Shown here one piece after another: positions 45,533 to 54,876 of a DNA stretch of 64,000 nt. The position numbers and the translations under genes were made by a program. Position 1 is the first letter of the stretch. Each line of letters begins with the position of its first letter. Source of the stretch: Halosimplex litoreum (GTDB taxonomy: Archaea; Halobacteriota; Halobacteria; Halobacteriales; Haloarculaceae); NCBI RefSeq assembly GCF_016065055.1, contig NZ_CP065856.1, positions 1,053,836 through 1,117,835 on the forward strand, given 5' to 3'. The notes beneath the pieces are model-generated. The model was not told the DNA's origin and did no database searches. It saw nothing but the letters and a program-made list of their open reading frames with translations.

Positions 45533-47038
45533 CTATCCGTCCGCGAGTTCGTAGACGAACCGCTCGACGCGAGCGGGCGTGGCTTCGGCCGGGCCGCTCT
45601 CGGCGACGGCGTAGGGGCCGACCACCACGCCGGTGAACCCGCCCGCGACCTCCGTCGAGAGGTACTTCGGGCGCGCCTCGGCGACGACTTCGCCGTCGAC
45701 GCGGAACTCGTAGGTCTCCGCCGTCGCGTCGACGCCGAGGGTCACTCGCTCGCCGACCGGCCCGCGGGCGAGCACGTCGGTCGCGTCGCCGATCGTGACG
45801 CGGACGACGGCCACCGATCCGTCCGCACCGTCGCTACGCTGGACCCCGACCTCGTAGTGGTGCCCCTCGTCCATGACGAGCGCCAGCCCCGCCTCCTCGC
45901 CGGGGTCGGGGTCGAACGCCAGGTCGGCGCGGATCCGGCAGTCGAAGTTCGTCTGCCGACGGGCGAGGAACGTCGTCCCGGGTTCGTCCAGCGACTCGGG
46001 ACCGCCGCGGAGGACGAGCCCGTCGTCGGTGAACGCGTAGCGGTCCCGGTCGGGCGTCCGCCGGTAGCACCACTCGTGGCTTCGTCCCTCGGAAAAGTCG
46101 GTGTCGGTGTGCTCGACCGGGTCCGACCCGGCGCTCGCAGGGGTGGCCTCGCCCGGCAGCGCGGCCGCGTCGATCTCGGACGGGAGCGCCCCGTCCGCGA
46201 CGACGGGCCAGCCCTCGTCCCAGGACACCGGCGCGAGGAACGTCTCGCGACCCAGATGGTGCCACCCGGGGAAGCCGCCGCGCGGGCGGGTGCCCAGGCA
46301 GACCAGCCACCAGTTCCCGTCGGCGTCGGTCACGAGGTCGGCGTGGCCCGTCGCGTGCACGTCGCGGTAGAAGTCGTCGCGATGGGTAAGGATCGGGTTG
46401 TCGGGATGGGACTCGAAGGGGCCCGTCGGGTCGTCGCTCCGGCCGACCATCACGGAGTGGCCGGTGCTGGTCCCGCCCTCGGCGACGACGAGGTAGTACG
46501 TTCCGTCGCGCTCGTAGAGGTGCGGCGCCTCGGCGTGGGGGTCCTCGTGGCCAGTCCAGACGGTGCGCTGTTCGCCCAGTTCGCCCGTCTCGGGGTCGAT
46601 CTCGGCCTGCTCGATCCCGCGGTCGGTGTCGGTCGTGAAGTAGGTGAAATAGCAGGTGTCCTCGTCCCAGAACAGGTCGGGGTCGATGCCGGGCGCGTCG
46701 ACGGAGACGGGGTCGGACCACTCGCCCGCCGGATCGTCGGCGGTGACGACGAAGTGGCCGCCGCCGCTCGTGTTCGTCGACGTGACGTAGAACGTGCCGT
46801 CGTGGTGGCGCAGGGTGGGCGCGAAGATCCCGCCGGATATCCGCGCCTCGCGGGTGTCGAGTTGCGACTCGCGCGTGAGCGCGTGGCCGATCGGTTCCCA
46901 GTCGGTCAGGGTCTCGCTCCGGTAGAGCGGCAGGCCGGGGAAGTACTCGAAGGAACTCGTCGCCAGGTAGAACGTCTCGTCGACCCGACATATCGAGGGG
47001 TCGGGGTGAAAACCGGGGAGGACGGGATTCGATGGCAT
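45533..47038 (-). CDS. Glycoside hydrolase family 43 (beta-xylosidase/arabinofuranosidase type)
   Basis: 501 residues. The five-bladed propeller carries the three GH43 acids: Asp13 (GFHPDPSIC), Asp119 (PGIDPDLFW) and Glu170 (AEAPHLY). The C-terminal half is a concanavalin-like beta-sandwich as in GH43 xylosidases. No signal peptide is seen, so it probably acts inside the cell on imported oligosaccharides. The family is uncommon in haloarchaea and probably acquired. No sugar transporter is adjacent. Confidence 0.9.
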   Translation of the reverse strand: MPSNPVLPGFHPDPSICRVDETFYLATSSFEYFPGLPLYRSETLTDWEPIGHALTRESQLDTREARISGGIFAPTLRHHDGTFYVTSTNTSGGGHFVVTADDPAGEWSDPVSVDAPGIDPDLFWDEDTCYFTYFTTDTDRGIEQAEIDPETGELGEQRTVWTGHEDPHAEAPHLYERDGTYYLVVAEGGTSTGHSVMVGRSDDPTGPFESHPDNPILTHRDDFYRDVHATGHADLVTDADGNWWLVCLGTRPRGGFPGWHHLGRETFLAPVSWDEGWPVVADGALPSEIDAAALPGEATPASAGSDPVEHTDTDFSEGRSHEWCYRRTPDRDRYAFTDDGLVLRGGPESLDEPGTTFLARRQTNFDCRIRADLAFDPDPGEEAGLALVMDEGHHYEVGVQRSDGADGSVAVVRVTIGDATDVLARGPVGERVTLGVDATAETYEFRVDGEVVAEARPKYLSTEVAGGFTGVVVGPYAVAESGPAEATPARVERFVYELADG

Positions 47039-47181
47039 GACACACCGCTCGACGCGGCGGGTGGTAACTCCTGCGGACCCTCGTCGGTGCCGGGTCGTCA
47101 TTGGCGCCTGACCGCCGCCACCGAACGGTCGCCCAGCGGGGGATGGAAAGGCAGATACGGCGCCCGGTCGTCCGGGGAGCC

Positions 47182-47520
47182 ATGAAACAGGCCATCGTCG
47201 CCCGCGCCGACCTGGGGATGGGCGAGGGGAAGCTCGCAGCGCAAGTCGCCCACGCGTCGCTCATGGCCTTCGAGGACGCCGACCGCCGAGCCGCCAACGA
47301 GTGGAAGGGCAGCGGCCAGAAGAAGGTCGTCCTCCAAGCGAACGGCGAGTCACAGCTGTTCGAACTTGCCGACGAGGCCGAGCGCGAGGGGCTGCCCCAC
47401 GCCGTGGTTCGGGACGCCGGCCACACCCAGTTGGAACCCGGGACCGCCAGCGCGCTGGCCGTCGGACCCGCCCGCGACGACCTCGTCGACAAGGTCACCG
47501 GCGACCTCTCGCTGTACTGA
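47182..47520 (+). CDS. pth2: Peptidyl-tRNA hydrolase (Pth2 type)
   Basis: 112 residues. [52 protein letters not shown] and LAVGPA are the family's motifs. It releases tRNA from prematurely dropped peptidyl-tRNA. The start ATG 47182 fits the family exactly. It is divergent from the GH43 gene. Confidence 0.95.
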   Translation: MKQAIVARADLGMGEGKLAAQVAHASLMAFEDADRRAANEWKGSGQKKVVLQANGESQLFELADEAEREGLPHAVVRDAGHTQLEPGTASALAVGPARDDLVDKVTGDLSLY

Positions 47521-47658
47521 CCCGGTTCGACGGACTCGAACCTCGCCGGCAACTCGCGTCTATTCCTCCCGTGGCCGCGGCCATCCCGCACGCGAAGCTG
47601 AAATTACCTCCCCGTGGCGGCAACTTCGCTTAACACGGCAGCCGGTCTGGATCCGCGT

Positions 47659-48051
47659 ATGGTAAAGTGGATGGCCGTCGCGTACGGAATCGTCGGATCG
47701 CTCGTAATCGGGCTCCTCGGCGGGCTGGGCCTCCCGTTCACCGACGCGACGCTCCCGACGGTCGGAGCGGGGTTGACCGGCCTCATCGCGGGCGCGATAG
47801 CCGGATACGCCGCCCGGGAAGGACTGGGTAGCGGCGCGCTCCACGGGTTCCTGGCGACGACGATCGGGGGCATCATCGTCGCGCTGGTCCTGCTGTTCGC
47901 CGGGACCCTCGTGGCCGGTATCTTCGGGTTCAGCGCCGGTGTCGTCGCGCTGATCTGGGTCGCCGCGACCGGGATCCCCGGTGCGGTCGGTGGCGCGATC
48001 GGCGGCGCCGTCGCACCCGAAGCCGAAGCCGCCGGCCAGCCCGTCGCCTGA
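47659..48051 (+). CDS. Small membrane protein, DUF5518-like
   Basis: 130 residues with four hydrophobic, glycine-rich segments. Layout and composition recall haloarchaeal DUF5518 proteins, with unknown function. The first segment may act as a signal anchor. Confidence 0.6.
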   Translation: MVKWMAVAYGIVGSLVIGLLGGLGLPFTDATLPTVGAGLTGLIAGAIAGYAAREGLGSGALHGFLATTIGGIIVALVLLFAGTLVAGIFGFSAGVVALIWVAATGIPGAVGGAIGGAVAPEAEAAGQPVA

Positions 48052-48220
48052 CGATCCCAACCGCTCGCTCGACCCGGAGTAATCCGAGCGTATCGAGTCG
48101 GATCGACAGATCACGGTCCGGTTCGGGGGAGAGCGCCGCAGTTCGCCGATCGTTCGCCGTCCGTTCGCCGGAGCCGATGCCACCAGTTAAGCCCGCGTAG
48201 CCGAGAGAGAGGGTATCGCC

Positions 48221-48370
48221 ATGACCGTGCGACCCGTCGCGACGCAACGCAGTTCCGACCGACCGCCGACCGGCGGTCCGACCCCGACCACCGATCCGAC
48301 CTCGACTGCCGATCCGACCTCGACAGGCCCGCAAACGCCGCCTCGAGACGGTAGCGGAGGGCCGCTCTGA
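48221..48370 (+). CDS. Small Pro/Thr-rich peptide, 49 aa
   Basis: From ATG 48221 the frame is rich in Pro, Thr and Ser (GGPTPTTDPTSTADPTSTGP) and ends in TGA, whose last base is the A of the next ATG (TGATG). The coupling suggests it is translated with the membrane protein downstream. No family is recognised. Confidence 0.4.
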   Translation: MTVRPVATQRSSDRPPTGGPTPTTDPTSTADPTSTGPQTPPRDGSGGPL

Positions 48371-48819
48371 TGTACGAGACGACCGCCGTCGCTCGACTCA
48401 CCGGTGCGGTCTCCCTGCTGGTCGCGCTCGCGGTCTGGGGGCTCGGATCCGCGCTCGCCGCCGGCGGGACGACCGCGTCGACGTGGGCGCTGGGGCTCGC
48501 CGTCATGTTCCCCGTCAGTGCGCTCGCGCTCGGATACGCCGGCGGCCGCGCCCCGCCGAGGACCGGGTCGGAGTACGCCCTCGGGCTCGTCGTCGCCGTC
48601 GCGGCCGCCTCCGTCGCGTACCTCGCCGCACTCGCGGTCGGCCTCCCGCTGGTCGCCCCCCTCGTCGGGGCGAACCCGCTCTGGCTCCTCGTCGCCGCCG
48701 CCGGCTTCGGCCTGCTCGCGGCGGCGCTCGCGGTCGTCGACGCCCGATACGTCCGGCGCCCGCCCACCGCGACCCGCCTCGAAGCGCGATACCTCGACGA
48801 CCCCGTCGGCGACGACTGA
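48370..48819 (+). CDS. Small four-helix membrane protein, 149 aa
   Basis: Hydrophobic segments at about residues 9-31, 40-58, 70-90 and 98-122, then a short charged tail (RPPTATRLEARYLDD). The function is unknown. Translation is probably coupled to the short upstream frame. Confidence 0.6.
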   Translation: MYETTAVARLTGAVSLLVALAVWGLGSALAAGGTTASTWALGLAVMFPVSALALGYAGGRAPPRTGSEYALGLVVAVAAASVAYLAALAVGLPLVAPLVGANPLWLLVAAAGFGLLAAALAVVDARYVRRPPTATRLEARYLDDPVGDD

Positions 48820-48910
48820 CCGGCCCGGCCGAGACCCCGGACCGCGACCGACGCGACCTCGGCCCACGGCAGCCGCGGTCCGGTCGCGACCGCTACTCTG
48901 TGGAAAGGCC

Positions 48911-48919
48911 TATATATAG
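48911..48919 (+). promoter_or_regulatory. psmAB promoter TATA box
   Basis: TATATATAG, preceded by a purine-rich GGAAAGG (BRE-like), lies 47 bp before the psmA ATG. It is one of the strongest TATA boxes in the window and predicts a transcript start near 48940-48945. Confidence 0.7.
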
Positions 48920-48965
48920 CAACTCCTAACTGGAGGTTAGTCACGACGACTCAGTGACGCACACT

Positions 48966-49709
48966 ATGCAGGATCAGAACCAGCAGGCGTACGACCGCGG
49001 GACGTCGATCTTCTCGCCGGACGGACGCCTCTATCAGGTCGAGTACGCCCGGGAAGCGATCAAGCGCGGCACCGCCAGTGTCGGCGTTCGCACCGCCGAC
49101 GGCGTGGTACTCGCGGCGGACCGACAGGTACGCTCGCCGCTCGTCGAGGAGGAGAGCATCGAGAAACTCCACCGCATCGACGACCACATCGCGGTCGCGA
49201 GCGCGGGCCACGTCGCCGACGCGCGCCAGCTCGTCGACTTCGCACGCGAGCAGGCGCAGGTCAACAAGCTGCGCTACGACGAGCCGATCGGCGTCGAGTC
49301 GCTGGCCAAGGAGGTCACCGACTACATCCAGCGCTACACCCAGAGCGGCGGCGTCCGCCCGTTCGGCGTGGCGCTGGCCATCGGCGGCGTCGACCCCGAC
49401 GGGACGCCGAAGCTCTTCGAGACGGACCCTTCGGGGACCCCCTACGAGTGGAAGGCGACCGCCATCGGCGGGAACCGCGAGGCGCTCCAGAGCTTCCTCG
49501 AAGACGAGTACCGACCGGAGATGGACCTCGATTCGGGGGTCGCCCTCGCGCTGGAGACCATCGCACAGGGCGAGGACGACGAGGCGGTCGACCCCCAGGC
49601 CGCCGAAGTGACCGTGATCGACACCGAGACCCACCGGGTCCGCTCGCTCGACCCCGATGAGATCGCGAGCCACCTCGACGAACTCGACGGCGGTGAGACC
49701 GATGAGTAG
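48966..49709 (+). CDS. psmA: Proteasome alpha subunit
   Basis: 247 residues. The N-terminal H0 helix signature YDRGTSIFSPDGRLYQVEYA and REAIKRGTASVGVRTADGVV define the alpha subunit, which forms the outer rings of the 20S core and gates entry. It overlaps psmB by 8 bases, giving one operon with both subunits. Confidence 0.97.
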   Translation: MQDQNQQAYDRGTSIFSPDGRLYQVEYAREAIKRGTASVGVRTADGVVLAADRQVRSPLVEEESIEKLHRIDDHIAVASAGHVADARQLVDFAREQAQVNKLRYDEPIGVESLAKEVTDYIQRYTQSGGVRPFGVALAIGGVDPDGTPKLFETDPSGTPYEWKATAIGGNREALQSFLEDEYRPEMDLDSGVALALETIAQGEDDEAVDPQAAEVTVIDTETHRVRSLDPDEIASHLDELDGGETDE

Positions 49710-50445
49710 ATTCACCGACCCGCTGACCGGCGCCGACGCCGTCGGCGACCCGACCGCGCCCGAGCTCACCGACGGGTTCGGCGAGGCGGGCGAACCCGGC
49801 GGCGCGAACGCGGGAGACCGCGACGAGGGTACGGTCAACAAGACCGGGACGACCACGGTCGGGATCGCGACCGACGACGGCGTCGTCGTCGCGACGGACC
49901 GGCGCGCCTCCCTCGGTGGGCGGTTCGTCTCGAACAAGTCGGTCCAGAAGGTCGAGCAGGTCCACCCGACCGGCGTGCTGACGCTCGTCGGGAGCGTCGG
50001 CGGCGCCCAGTCGTTCATCCGGACGCTCCGTTCGGAGGCAGACCTCTACGAGGTGCGCAAAGGTGAGTCGATCAGCATCGGTGCGCTCGCGACGCTGGCG
50101 GGCAACTTCGCCCGCGGCGGGCCCTTCTTCGCCATCAACCCGATCCTCGCCGGCGTCGACGAGGAGGGCAGTCACGTCTACAGTATCGACCCCGCCGGCG
50201 GCGTCATGGCCGACGACTACACGGTGACGGGCTCGGGCATGCAACTCGCCTACGGGACCATCGAGGGCGAGTACGACGAGGCGATGAGCATGGCCGACGC
50301 TCGCGACCTGGCCGTGCGAGCGGTCGAGGCCGCCAGCGAGCGCGACACCGGCTCGGGCAACGGTGTCTACGTCGCGGAGGTCACCGGCGACGGCGTCGAC
50401 ATCGAGGGCTTCGACGACACCGACGCGGCGCTGGCCGAGCGGTAG
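49702..50445 (+). CDS. psmB: Proteasome beta subunit
   Basis: 247 residues with a long propeptide. Self-processing at Gly49-Thr50 (NKTG/TTTVGIA) exposes the catalytic Thr. RASLGGRFVSNK, GSVGGAQ and DPAGGVMADDYTVTGSGMQLA follow the family. The alpha and beta subunits assemble into the 20S proteasome, fed by PAN ATPases encoded elsewhere. Confidence 0.97.
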   Translation: MSRFTDPLTGADAVGDPTAPELTDGFGEAGEPGGANAGDRDEGTVNKTGTTTVGIATDDGVVVATDRRASLGGRFVSNKSVQKVEQVHPTGVLTLVGSVGGAQSFIRTLRSEADLYEVRKGESISIGALATLAGNFARGGPFFAINPILAGVDEEGSHVYSIDPAGGVMADDYTVTGSGMQLAYGTIEGEYDEAMSMADARDLAVRAVEAASERDTGSGNGVYVAEVTGDGVDIEGFDDTDAALAER

Positions 50446-50504
50446 CGTCGAACGCGTTCGGATCCGGATTCGATTCCGAGAAAGGCGCGAACGGCCGCGG
50501 CGGC

Positions 50505-50777
50505 TCAGCTGTTGAGGAAGTAGACCTGTTTTCTGGCGTCGTGGAAGCTGTAGCGCGAACCCACGAGGCCGGACTCTTCGAGGCGGTTGAGGGCGTAGCG
50601 GACGGTTCGGTCGGGCAACAGCGACTCCTCGGCCAGCTGGCCCTGCGAGAGCGGGGCGTCCGTCTCCAGTACTTTCGCGACCAGTTTCGCGCTCGGAGGG
50701 AGCTCGCGGAGCCGCTCGCGGAACTCCGCTTCACCCAGTGCCTCCTCCGCCGCCGGCTCGTCTATCGTCGTGCTCAT
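50505..50777 (-). CDS. Winged-helix (MarR-like) transcription regulator
   Basis: 90 residues. LPPSAKLVAKVLETDAPLSQ, QLAEESLLPDRTVRYALNRL (recognition helix) and LVGSRYSFHDARKQVYFL (wing) form a single winged helix. It is common beside housekeeping genes in haloarchaea; the targets are unknown. Its promoter has an AT-rich inverted repeat that it may bind itself. Confidence 0.82.
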   Translation of the reverse strand: MSTTIDEPAAEEALGEAEFRERLRELPPSAKLVAKVLETDAPLSQGQLAEESLLPDRTVRYALNRLEESGLVGSRYSFHDARKQVYFLNS

Positions 50778-50813
50778 ACTGCTCCGTCTCGCGAGAGCAC
50801 TGGTAAAAGTTGG

Positions 50814-50847
50814 CTATATGGATGACCAAATAGTCCAAACCATATAA
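50814..50847. promoter_or_regulatory. AT-rich inverted repeat in promoter of the winged-helix gene
   Basis: CTATATGG (50814-50821) and CCATATAA (50840-50847) are inverted with one mismatch, 18 bases apart. On the minus strand the TTATATGG half lies about 62 bp before the ATG at 50777. It may be a TATA element plus operator. Confidence 0.45.
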
Positions 50848-50981
50848 GGTCCCCTAGTATTTTCGCCCGTTCGTCGAACGCGTCGCCGGTAGGCGGCGGT
50901 TTCGGCCGGATCCGCGATCCGAAAGGCGGCCGCTACCGTGGCGGGGTACACCTTTTCGATGCCGCGGACCGACGGTCCGAT

Positions 50982-51383
50982 ATGTCGTCGATCCCCGAAC
51001 CGTACCACGAACTGTTCGAGAAGGAGACCTACGCGCACTTCGCGACGCTGACCCCGGAGGGAGTCCCGCACGTCACGCCGGTCTGGATCGACTACGACCT
51101 CGAAGCCGACCGGGTACTGGTGAACACGGCGCGCGGGCGCCGCAAGGAGCGCAACGTCCGGGCGGACCCTCGCGTCGGTGTGAGCATGGTCGACCCGGAC
51201 GACGCCTACCGCTACTGTTCGGTGGTCGGGGAGGTGACGGCGCTGACCGACGAGGGCGCCGAGGACCACATCGACGACCTGGCGGCCCGCTACTTCGGCG
51301 TCGACGAGTACCCCAGCTACGACGAGGACCCGGGTCCCAGAGTGATCGTCGAGATCCGACCGGACGAGGTGTTCACGGCCTGA
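50982..51383 (+). CDS. F420/FMN-binding PPOX-type split-barrel protein
   Basis: 133 residues. YAHFATLTPEGVPHVTPVWID, RVLVNTARGRRKERNV and RVGVSMVDPDDAYRY are the F420-dependent PPOX layout. Haloarchaea contain F420, so it may reduce a small molecule with F420H2 or use flavin. The substrate is unknown. Confidence 0.85.
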   Translation: MSSIPEPYHELFEKETYAHFATLTPEGVPHVTPVWIDYDLEADRVLVNTARGRRKERNVRADPRVGVSMVDPDDAYRYCSVVGEVTALTDEGAEDHIDDLAARYFGVDEYPSYDEDPGPRVIVEIRPDEVFTA

Positions 51384-51494
51384 AAACCGCCGCCGTCGAG
51401 CGGACGGCCGTCGGAGGGACCGGGATCGGTCGACCCGGTCGTCCCCGAGCGTTTTCAGTACTCTTTTGCCCCCCGAGGGGGCAAATCCGGTATC

Positions 51495-52205
51495 GTGAAG
51501 GGTCAGGAGTGGTACCAGCAGGAAACTGTCGTCGAGTCCTACGAGGACAAACGGTTCTCCCGTGGTGGGGGTCGGCTCACCGACCGACTGGAGAAGAAAG
51601 CGGTCGGTGAGGCGCTCGCGCCCGTCGCGGACCGGAAGATCCTCGAGATCGCCTGCGGCACCGGCCGCTTTTCGGTGATGCTCGCTCAGCAGGGCGCGGA
51701 CGTGGTCGGGCTGGATATCTCGGCCCCGATGCTCGGCGAAGGCCGGCGGAAGGCCCGCCAGGCCGGCGTCGACGACCATCTGGAGTTCCTGCGCGGGGAC
51801 GCGGCCCGCCTGCCGTTCCCCGACGATCACTTCGACTCCGTGTTCGCCATCCGGTTTTTCCACCTCGTGGACGAGCCAAAGCGGTACCTCCGCGAGCTCG
51901 CCCGGGTCTCCAGCGATCAGGTCGTCTTCGAGACGTACAACCGGTTCTCCGGTCGCTCGCTGTACAACTGGGCGCTCCCGATGGGGTCGCGGCTGTACTC
52001 CCGGCGCGAGGTCGACGGCATGCTCGCGGCCGCCGACCTGCGGCTGACCGACGAGACCCACGAGTTCGTCGTCCCCTTCGGCCTCTACCGGAAACTTCCG
52101 GGCGGCGTCGCGAAGGCGTTCCGCACGGTCGAGGAGGGGCTCGACCGCACGCCGCTGGGCGACAGCCTCGCCTCGATCTCCTACTGGTCGGCCACCGTCG
52201 AGTGA
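51495..52205 (+). CDS. Class I SAM-dependent methyltransferase
   Basis: 236 residues from GTG 51495. Motif I ILEIACGTGRFSVML, motif II VVGLDISAPML, then FLRGDAARLPFPDDHFDSVFAI. The later VVFETYNRFSGRSLYNW is unlike ubiquinone enzymes, so the substrate is open. It is followed by a glycosyltransferase on the same strand. Confidence 0.85.
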   Translation: MKGQEWYQQETVVESYEDKRFSRGGGRLTDRLEKKAVGEALAPVADRKILEIACGTGRFSVMLAQQGADVVGLDISAPMLGEGRRKARQAGVDDHLEFLRGDAARLPFPDDHFDSVFAIRFFHLVDEPKRYLRELARVSSDQVVFETYNRFSGRSLYNWALPMGSRLYSRREVDGMLAAADLRLTDETHEFVVPFGLYRKLPGGVAKAFRTVEEGLDRTPLGDSLASISYWSATVE

Positions 52206-52285
52206 GACGAACGGTCCGGTCCGCGGTGGCTCTGCCCGCTCGGCGGCGTCTGACTCGGAGTCGCACGGCTCCGTTCGTCCCACGG

Positions 52286-52294
52286 CTTTTATAC
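52286..52294 (+). promoter_or_regulatory. TATA box of glycosyltransferase gene
   Basis: CTTTTATAC lies 24-32 bp before the ATG at 52318, the spacing expected for a leaderless haloarchaeal transcript. Confidence 0.65.
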
Positions 52295-52317
52295 GCGTCG
52301 AGCTTGCTACGGACTGT

Positions 52318-53220
52318 ATGCAGCTCTCGGTGGTGGTTCCGACGCTCGACGGCCGGGAGCAACTCGCCCGGACGCTCGACGCGCTGACCGGGCACGTCGC
52401 CGCGGCCGAAGTGGTGGTAGTCAACGGCCCGTCGACCGACGGGACGACCGGGATGGTCCGCGAACGCGACGACGTGGACGTACTCGTCGAAGTCGCCGAC
52501 CGGACCGTCACGGCCGCGCGCAACGCCGGCATCGAACAGACCACCGGCGACGCCGTCGCGCTGGTCGACCAGGGCCTGGCCGTGACCGACGAGTGGTACG
52601 GCGCCCTGGTCGAGGGGCTGGCCGACGCCGACGTAGTCTCCGGCCCGGTCCACGAGCGACTTCGCGGGGGGATGACCACGGAAGAGGTCGAGTCCGACGC
52701 GCTGGCCGGCCGCGAGGTCACGTACTTCAACGGCGGCAACGTCGCCTTCTCGCGACCCGCGCTCGACGCGCTGGACGGCTTCGACGAGTACCTGGAGATC
52801 GGCAGCGCCCGCGACGGCGCCCACCGGCTGGCGAACCTCGACTACGCGGTGACCTGGCAGTCCGGGATGGGCGTCGCCCGCCAGGTCGGCGCCGACGGCG
52901 GCGGCCCGACGAGCGACCCCGGCTGGAAGTATCGCTCGCTCGCCTACCGACTCGTCAAGAACTACGGCGTGCGCCCGCGCGTGGCCGCGCGGATGGTAAT
53001 CCACGCCGGCCGCGACGCCCTCGACTCGCTACGGGACGTGGCCCGCGGCGACGGCACGCCGTCGAACTGGCTCGGCACCGGCCGCGACGTGCTCTCCGGA
53101 CTGGCGGTCGGATCGAAAGACGGCGCCTGGGCGCGCCTGCTCGACCGGTCGTCCCGTCGCAACCCCTACGGCCGCTCGGCCCGCTCGGACCGCGCCGTCG
53201 CCGTCTACGACAGTCGGTAG
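52318..53220 (+). CDS. GT2 family glycosyltransferase
   Basis: 300 residues. GT-A fold: LSVVVPTLDGREQLARTLDAL, VVVVNGPSTDGTTGMV, TAARNAGIEQTTGDAVALVDQ (where DQ replaces the usual DxD), and TYFNGGNVAFSRPALDAL. No transmembrane helix is evident. Similar haloarchaeal proteins act in N-glycan or surface-polymer synthesis. The unusual DxD position is worth noting. Confidence 0.85.
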   Translation: MQLSVVVPTLDGREQLARTLDALTGHVAAAEVVVVNGPSTDGTTGMVRERDDVDVLVEVADRTVTAARNAGIEQTTGDAVALVDQGLAVTDEWYGALVEGLADADVVSGPVHERLRGGMTTEEVESDALAGREVTYFNGGNVAFSRPALDALDGFDEYLEIGSARDGAHRLANLDYAVTWQSGMGVARQVGADGGGPTSDPGWKYRSLAYRLVKNYGVRPRVAARMVIHAGRDALDSLRDVARGDGTPSNWLGTGRDVLSGLAVGSKDGAWARLLDRSSRRNPYGRSARSDRAVAVYDSR

Positions 53221-53261
53221 TCGTTCTCGACGCGAATAGAGGAGCCGCTTCACGGGAGTCA

Positions 53262-54083
53262 CTACTGTTGACCCGCGGGTGCGAGCGCCTCGAAGACGCG
53301 GGCGGGGTTGTTCGAGAAGACCTTCGTCATGGCGTCCTCGGGGACGTCGAGGGTCAGTACTTCCATGACGGCGACGTTCGGGTGGGCGGCGGGCGAGCCG
53401 CTGCCGAAGCAGACCCGGTCGGGGTGTTCCATGATCGCCCGCTCCAGCGGGTCGCGGTAGCGGACGAAGCTCGTATCGAGGTACAGCGACGAGGCGTGGT
53501 CGAGCAGGTCGATGGCGCGCTCCATCAGCTCTCGGTCCAGTGGATGGCCGCCGAAGTGCGCGAGGACGACCGGGAAGTCGTATTCGAGGAGGGTGGCCTC
53601 GACGGCTTCCGGCGGGAACTCCCGACCGCCGTGGACGATGGTCGGCAGGCCCACGTCGGCCAGGCCTTCGAGCACTTCCTCGTCGGGGAGCCCGTCACGG
53701 GGAGGATTGAGCTTGAAGCCGACGAATCGGTCGTCGTAGGCGTACTGCTCGACGTCCTCGGGGGAGGTGTGGTCGTCCCCGCGACTGGCGGTGAGATTCC
53801 GGAGTTTCGCTGCGGTCGTGTCACCGGGGTCGCGAGCGCCGTTGATGCGGGCCACCGCGACGAACGGTCGGCCGACGCTCATCCGGGCGACGGCGTTGTT
53901 CGCCGGCAGGTAGTCGCCGTCGCGTCCGCTCGGGAACACCAGCGACCTGACGACGCCGGCCTGGTGCATCTCCCGTTCCAGCCGTTCGGGGTCGCCCAGC
54001 CCCTCGCGCTGGCGGCGGTCCTCGTCCGGCTCCAGCCGCGCGTGCACGTCGACCACCCGGAACCCGTGCTCCAGCTCCAGCAT
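53262..54083 (-). CDS. Amidohydrolase-family TIM-barrel protein
   Basis: 273 residues. VVDVHARLEPDE at the N-terminus is in the place of the D/xHxH metal motif, with the second His replaced by Arg. LPTIVHGG and VVLAHFGGHPLDRELME carry the later His positions, and CFGSGSPAAHPNVAVMEVL the final acid region. The altered first motif means metal binding is uncertain. The substrate is unknown. Confidence 0.78.
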   Translation of the reverse strand: MLELEHGFRVVDVHARLEPDEDRRQREGLGDPERLEREMHQAGVVRSLVFPSGRDGDYLPANNAVARMSVGRPFVAVARINGARDPGDTTAAKLRNLTASRGDDHTSPEDVEQYAYDDRFVGFKLNPPRDGLPDEEVLEGLADVGLPTIVHGGREFPPEAVEATLLEYDFPVVLAHFGGHPLDRELMERAIDLLDHASSLYLDTSFVRYRDPLERAIMEHPDRVCFGSGSPAAHPNVAVMEVLTLDVPEDAMTKVFSNNPARVFEALAPAGQQ

Positions 54084-54168
54084 TCACCCTACCTTGTGTG
54101 GAGGTGGTTGAAACGGTTGTCGGAGCGAACGGGCGGTCGGACGAGCATTCGGGTCCGTGGCAGTCGGG

Positions 54169-54597
54169 TCAGTCGGTGAGGCGTCTGGTGAGTCGACCCA
54201 GTGCGAACCCGAGCGTCCCGGTGAGAGCGGCGTAGACGCCCGCGACGAGCAGGTAGACCGCGACGATGACCCACATATGACCCGCGAATATCCCCGGGCG
54301 AGAGTGCGGAACGACGTAGGCGGCGACGAGGACGAAATTCACCCCGAGACAGCTCGCCAGCCCGAACCGGTAGTAGCTGACGACCAGCCCGACCGAGAGC
54401 GCCGCGAGCCCTTCGACGGGGAACGACCCCGGGACCACGACGAACGGGACTCGGACTCCCAGGCTGAACGTGGGCGAGACGGTCGCGCTCCGGACCAGCA
54501 GGATGGCGGCCGCCGCGCAGGTCGTGGCGTTCCAGAGCCGGCGGCTGTGTCGCTCGTTGGTCTCGAACACCCAGGACGGGAGGCTCCGGGCGGTCAC
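54169..54597 (-). CDS. Small membrane protein, 142 aa
   Basis: Four hydrophobic segments at about residues 25-48, 62-80, 82-97 and 107-133. The start is GTG at 54597. No family is recognised. It is convergent with nothing; the next plus-strand gene is the thermosome. Confidence 0.55.
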   Translation of the reverse strand: MTARSLPSWVFETNERHSRRLWNATTCAAAAILLVRSATVSPTFSLGVRVPFVVVPGSFPVEGLAALSVGLVVSYYRFGLASCLGVNFVLVAAYVVPHSRPGIFAGHMWVIVAVYLLVAGVYAALTGTLGFALGRLTRRLTD

Positions 54598-54876
54598 GCT
54601 TCGTGTAACTCCACCGACCGTTGTAGCTCTTCTGGGCGGTCGCGGCCGGGAACTCCCGACGGCAGTGGTCTCACGACACCCGACAGCGCCGCGACTGCCG
54701 CCCTCACCAACTTCCGGTGCCAGAACACGTCGCCCTCGTCAGGCGCTCAGTCATCCTATTTAAACCCTTCCCGGGAAATCGAGTGGTGACCCCTCACACA
54801 CCGCTGGCGGTGGTTGTGGGGGGTGCTTGGAAAGTTTTATATAGAACCGCTAACGATGAATAGATGAACCTCAACC
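54598..54876 (+). promoter_or_regulatory. Thermosome promoter region
   Basis: TTTTATATAG (54835-54844), preceded by GGAAAG, lies about 33-42 bp before the ATG at 54877 and is a strong archaeal promoter. A second TATA-like CTATTTAAA at 54757-54765 lies further upstream. The rest of the region holds no credible gene. Confidence 0.65.
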
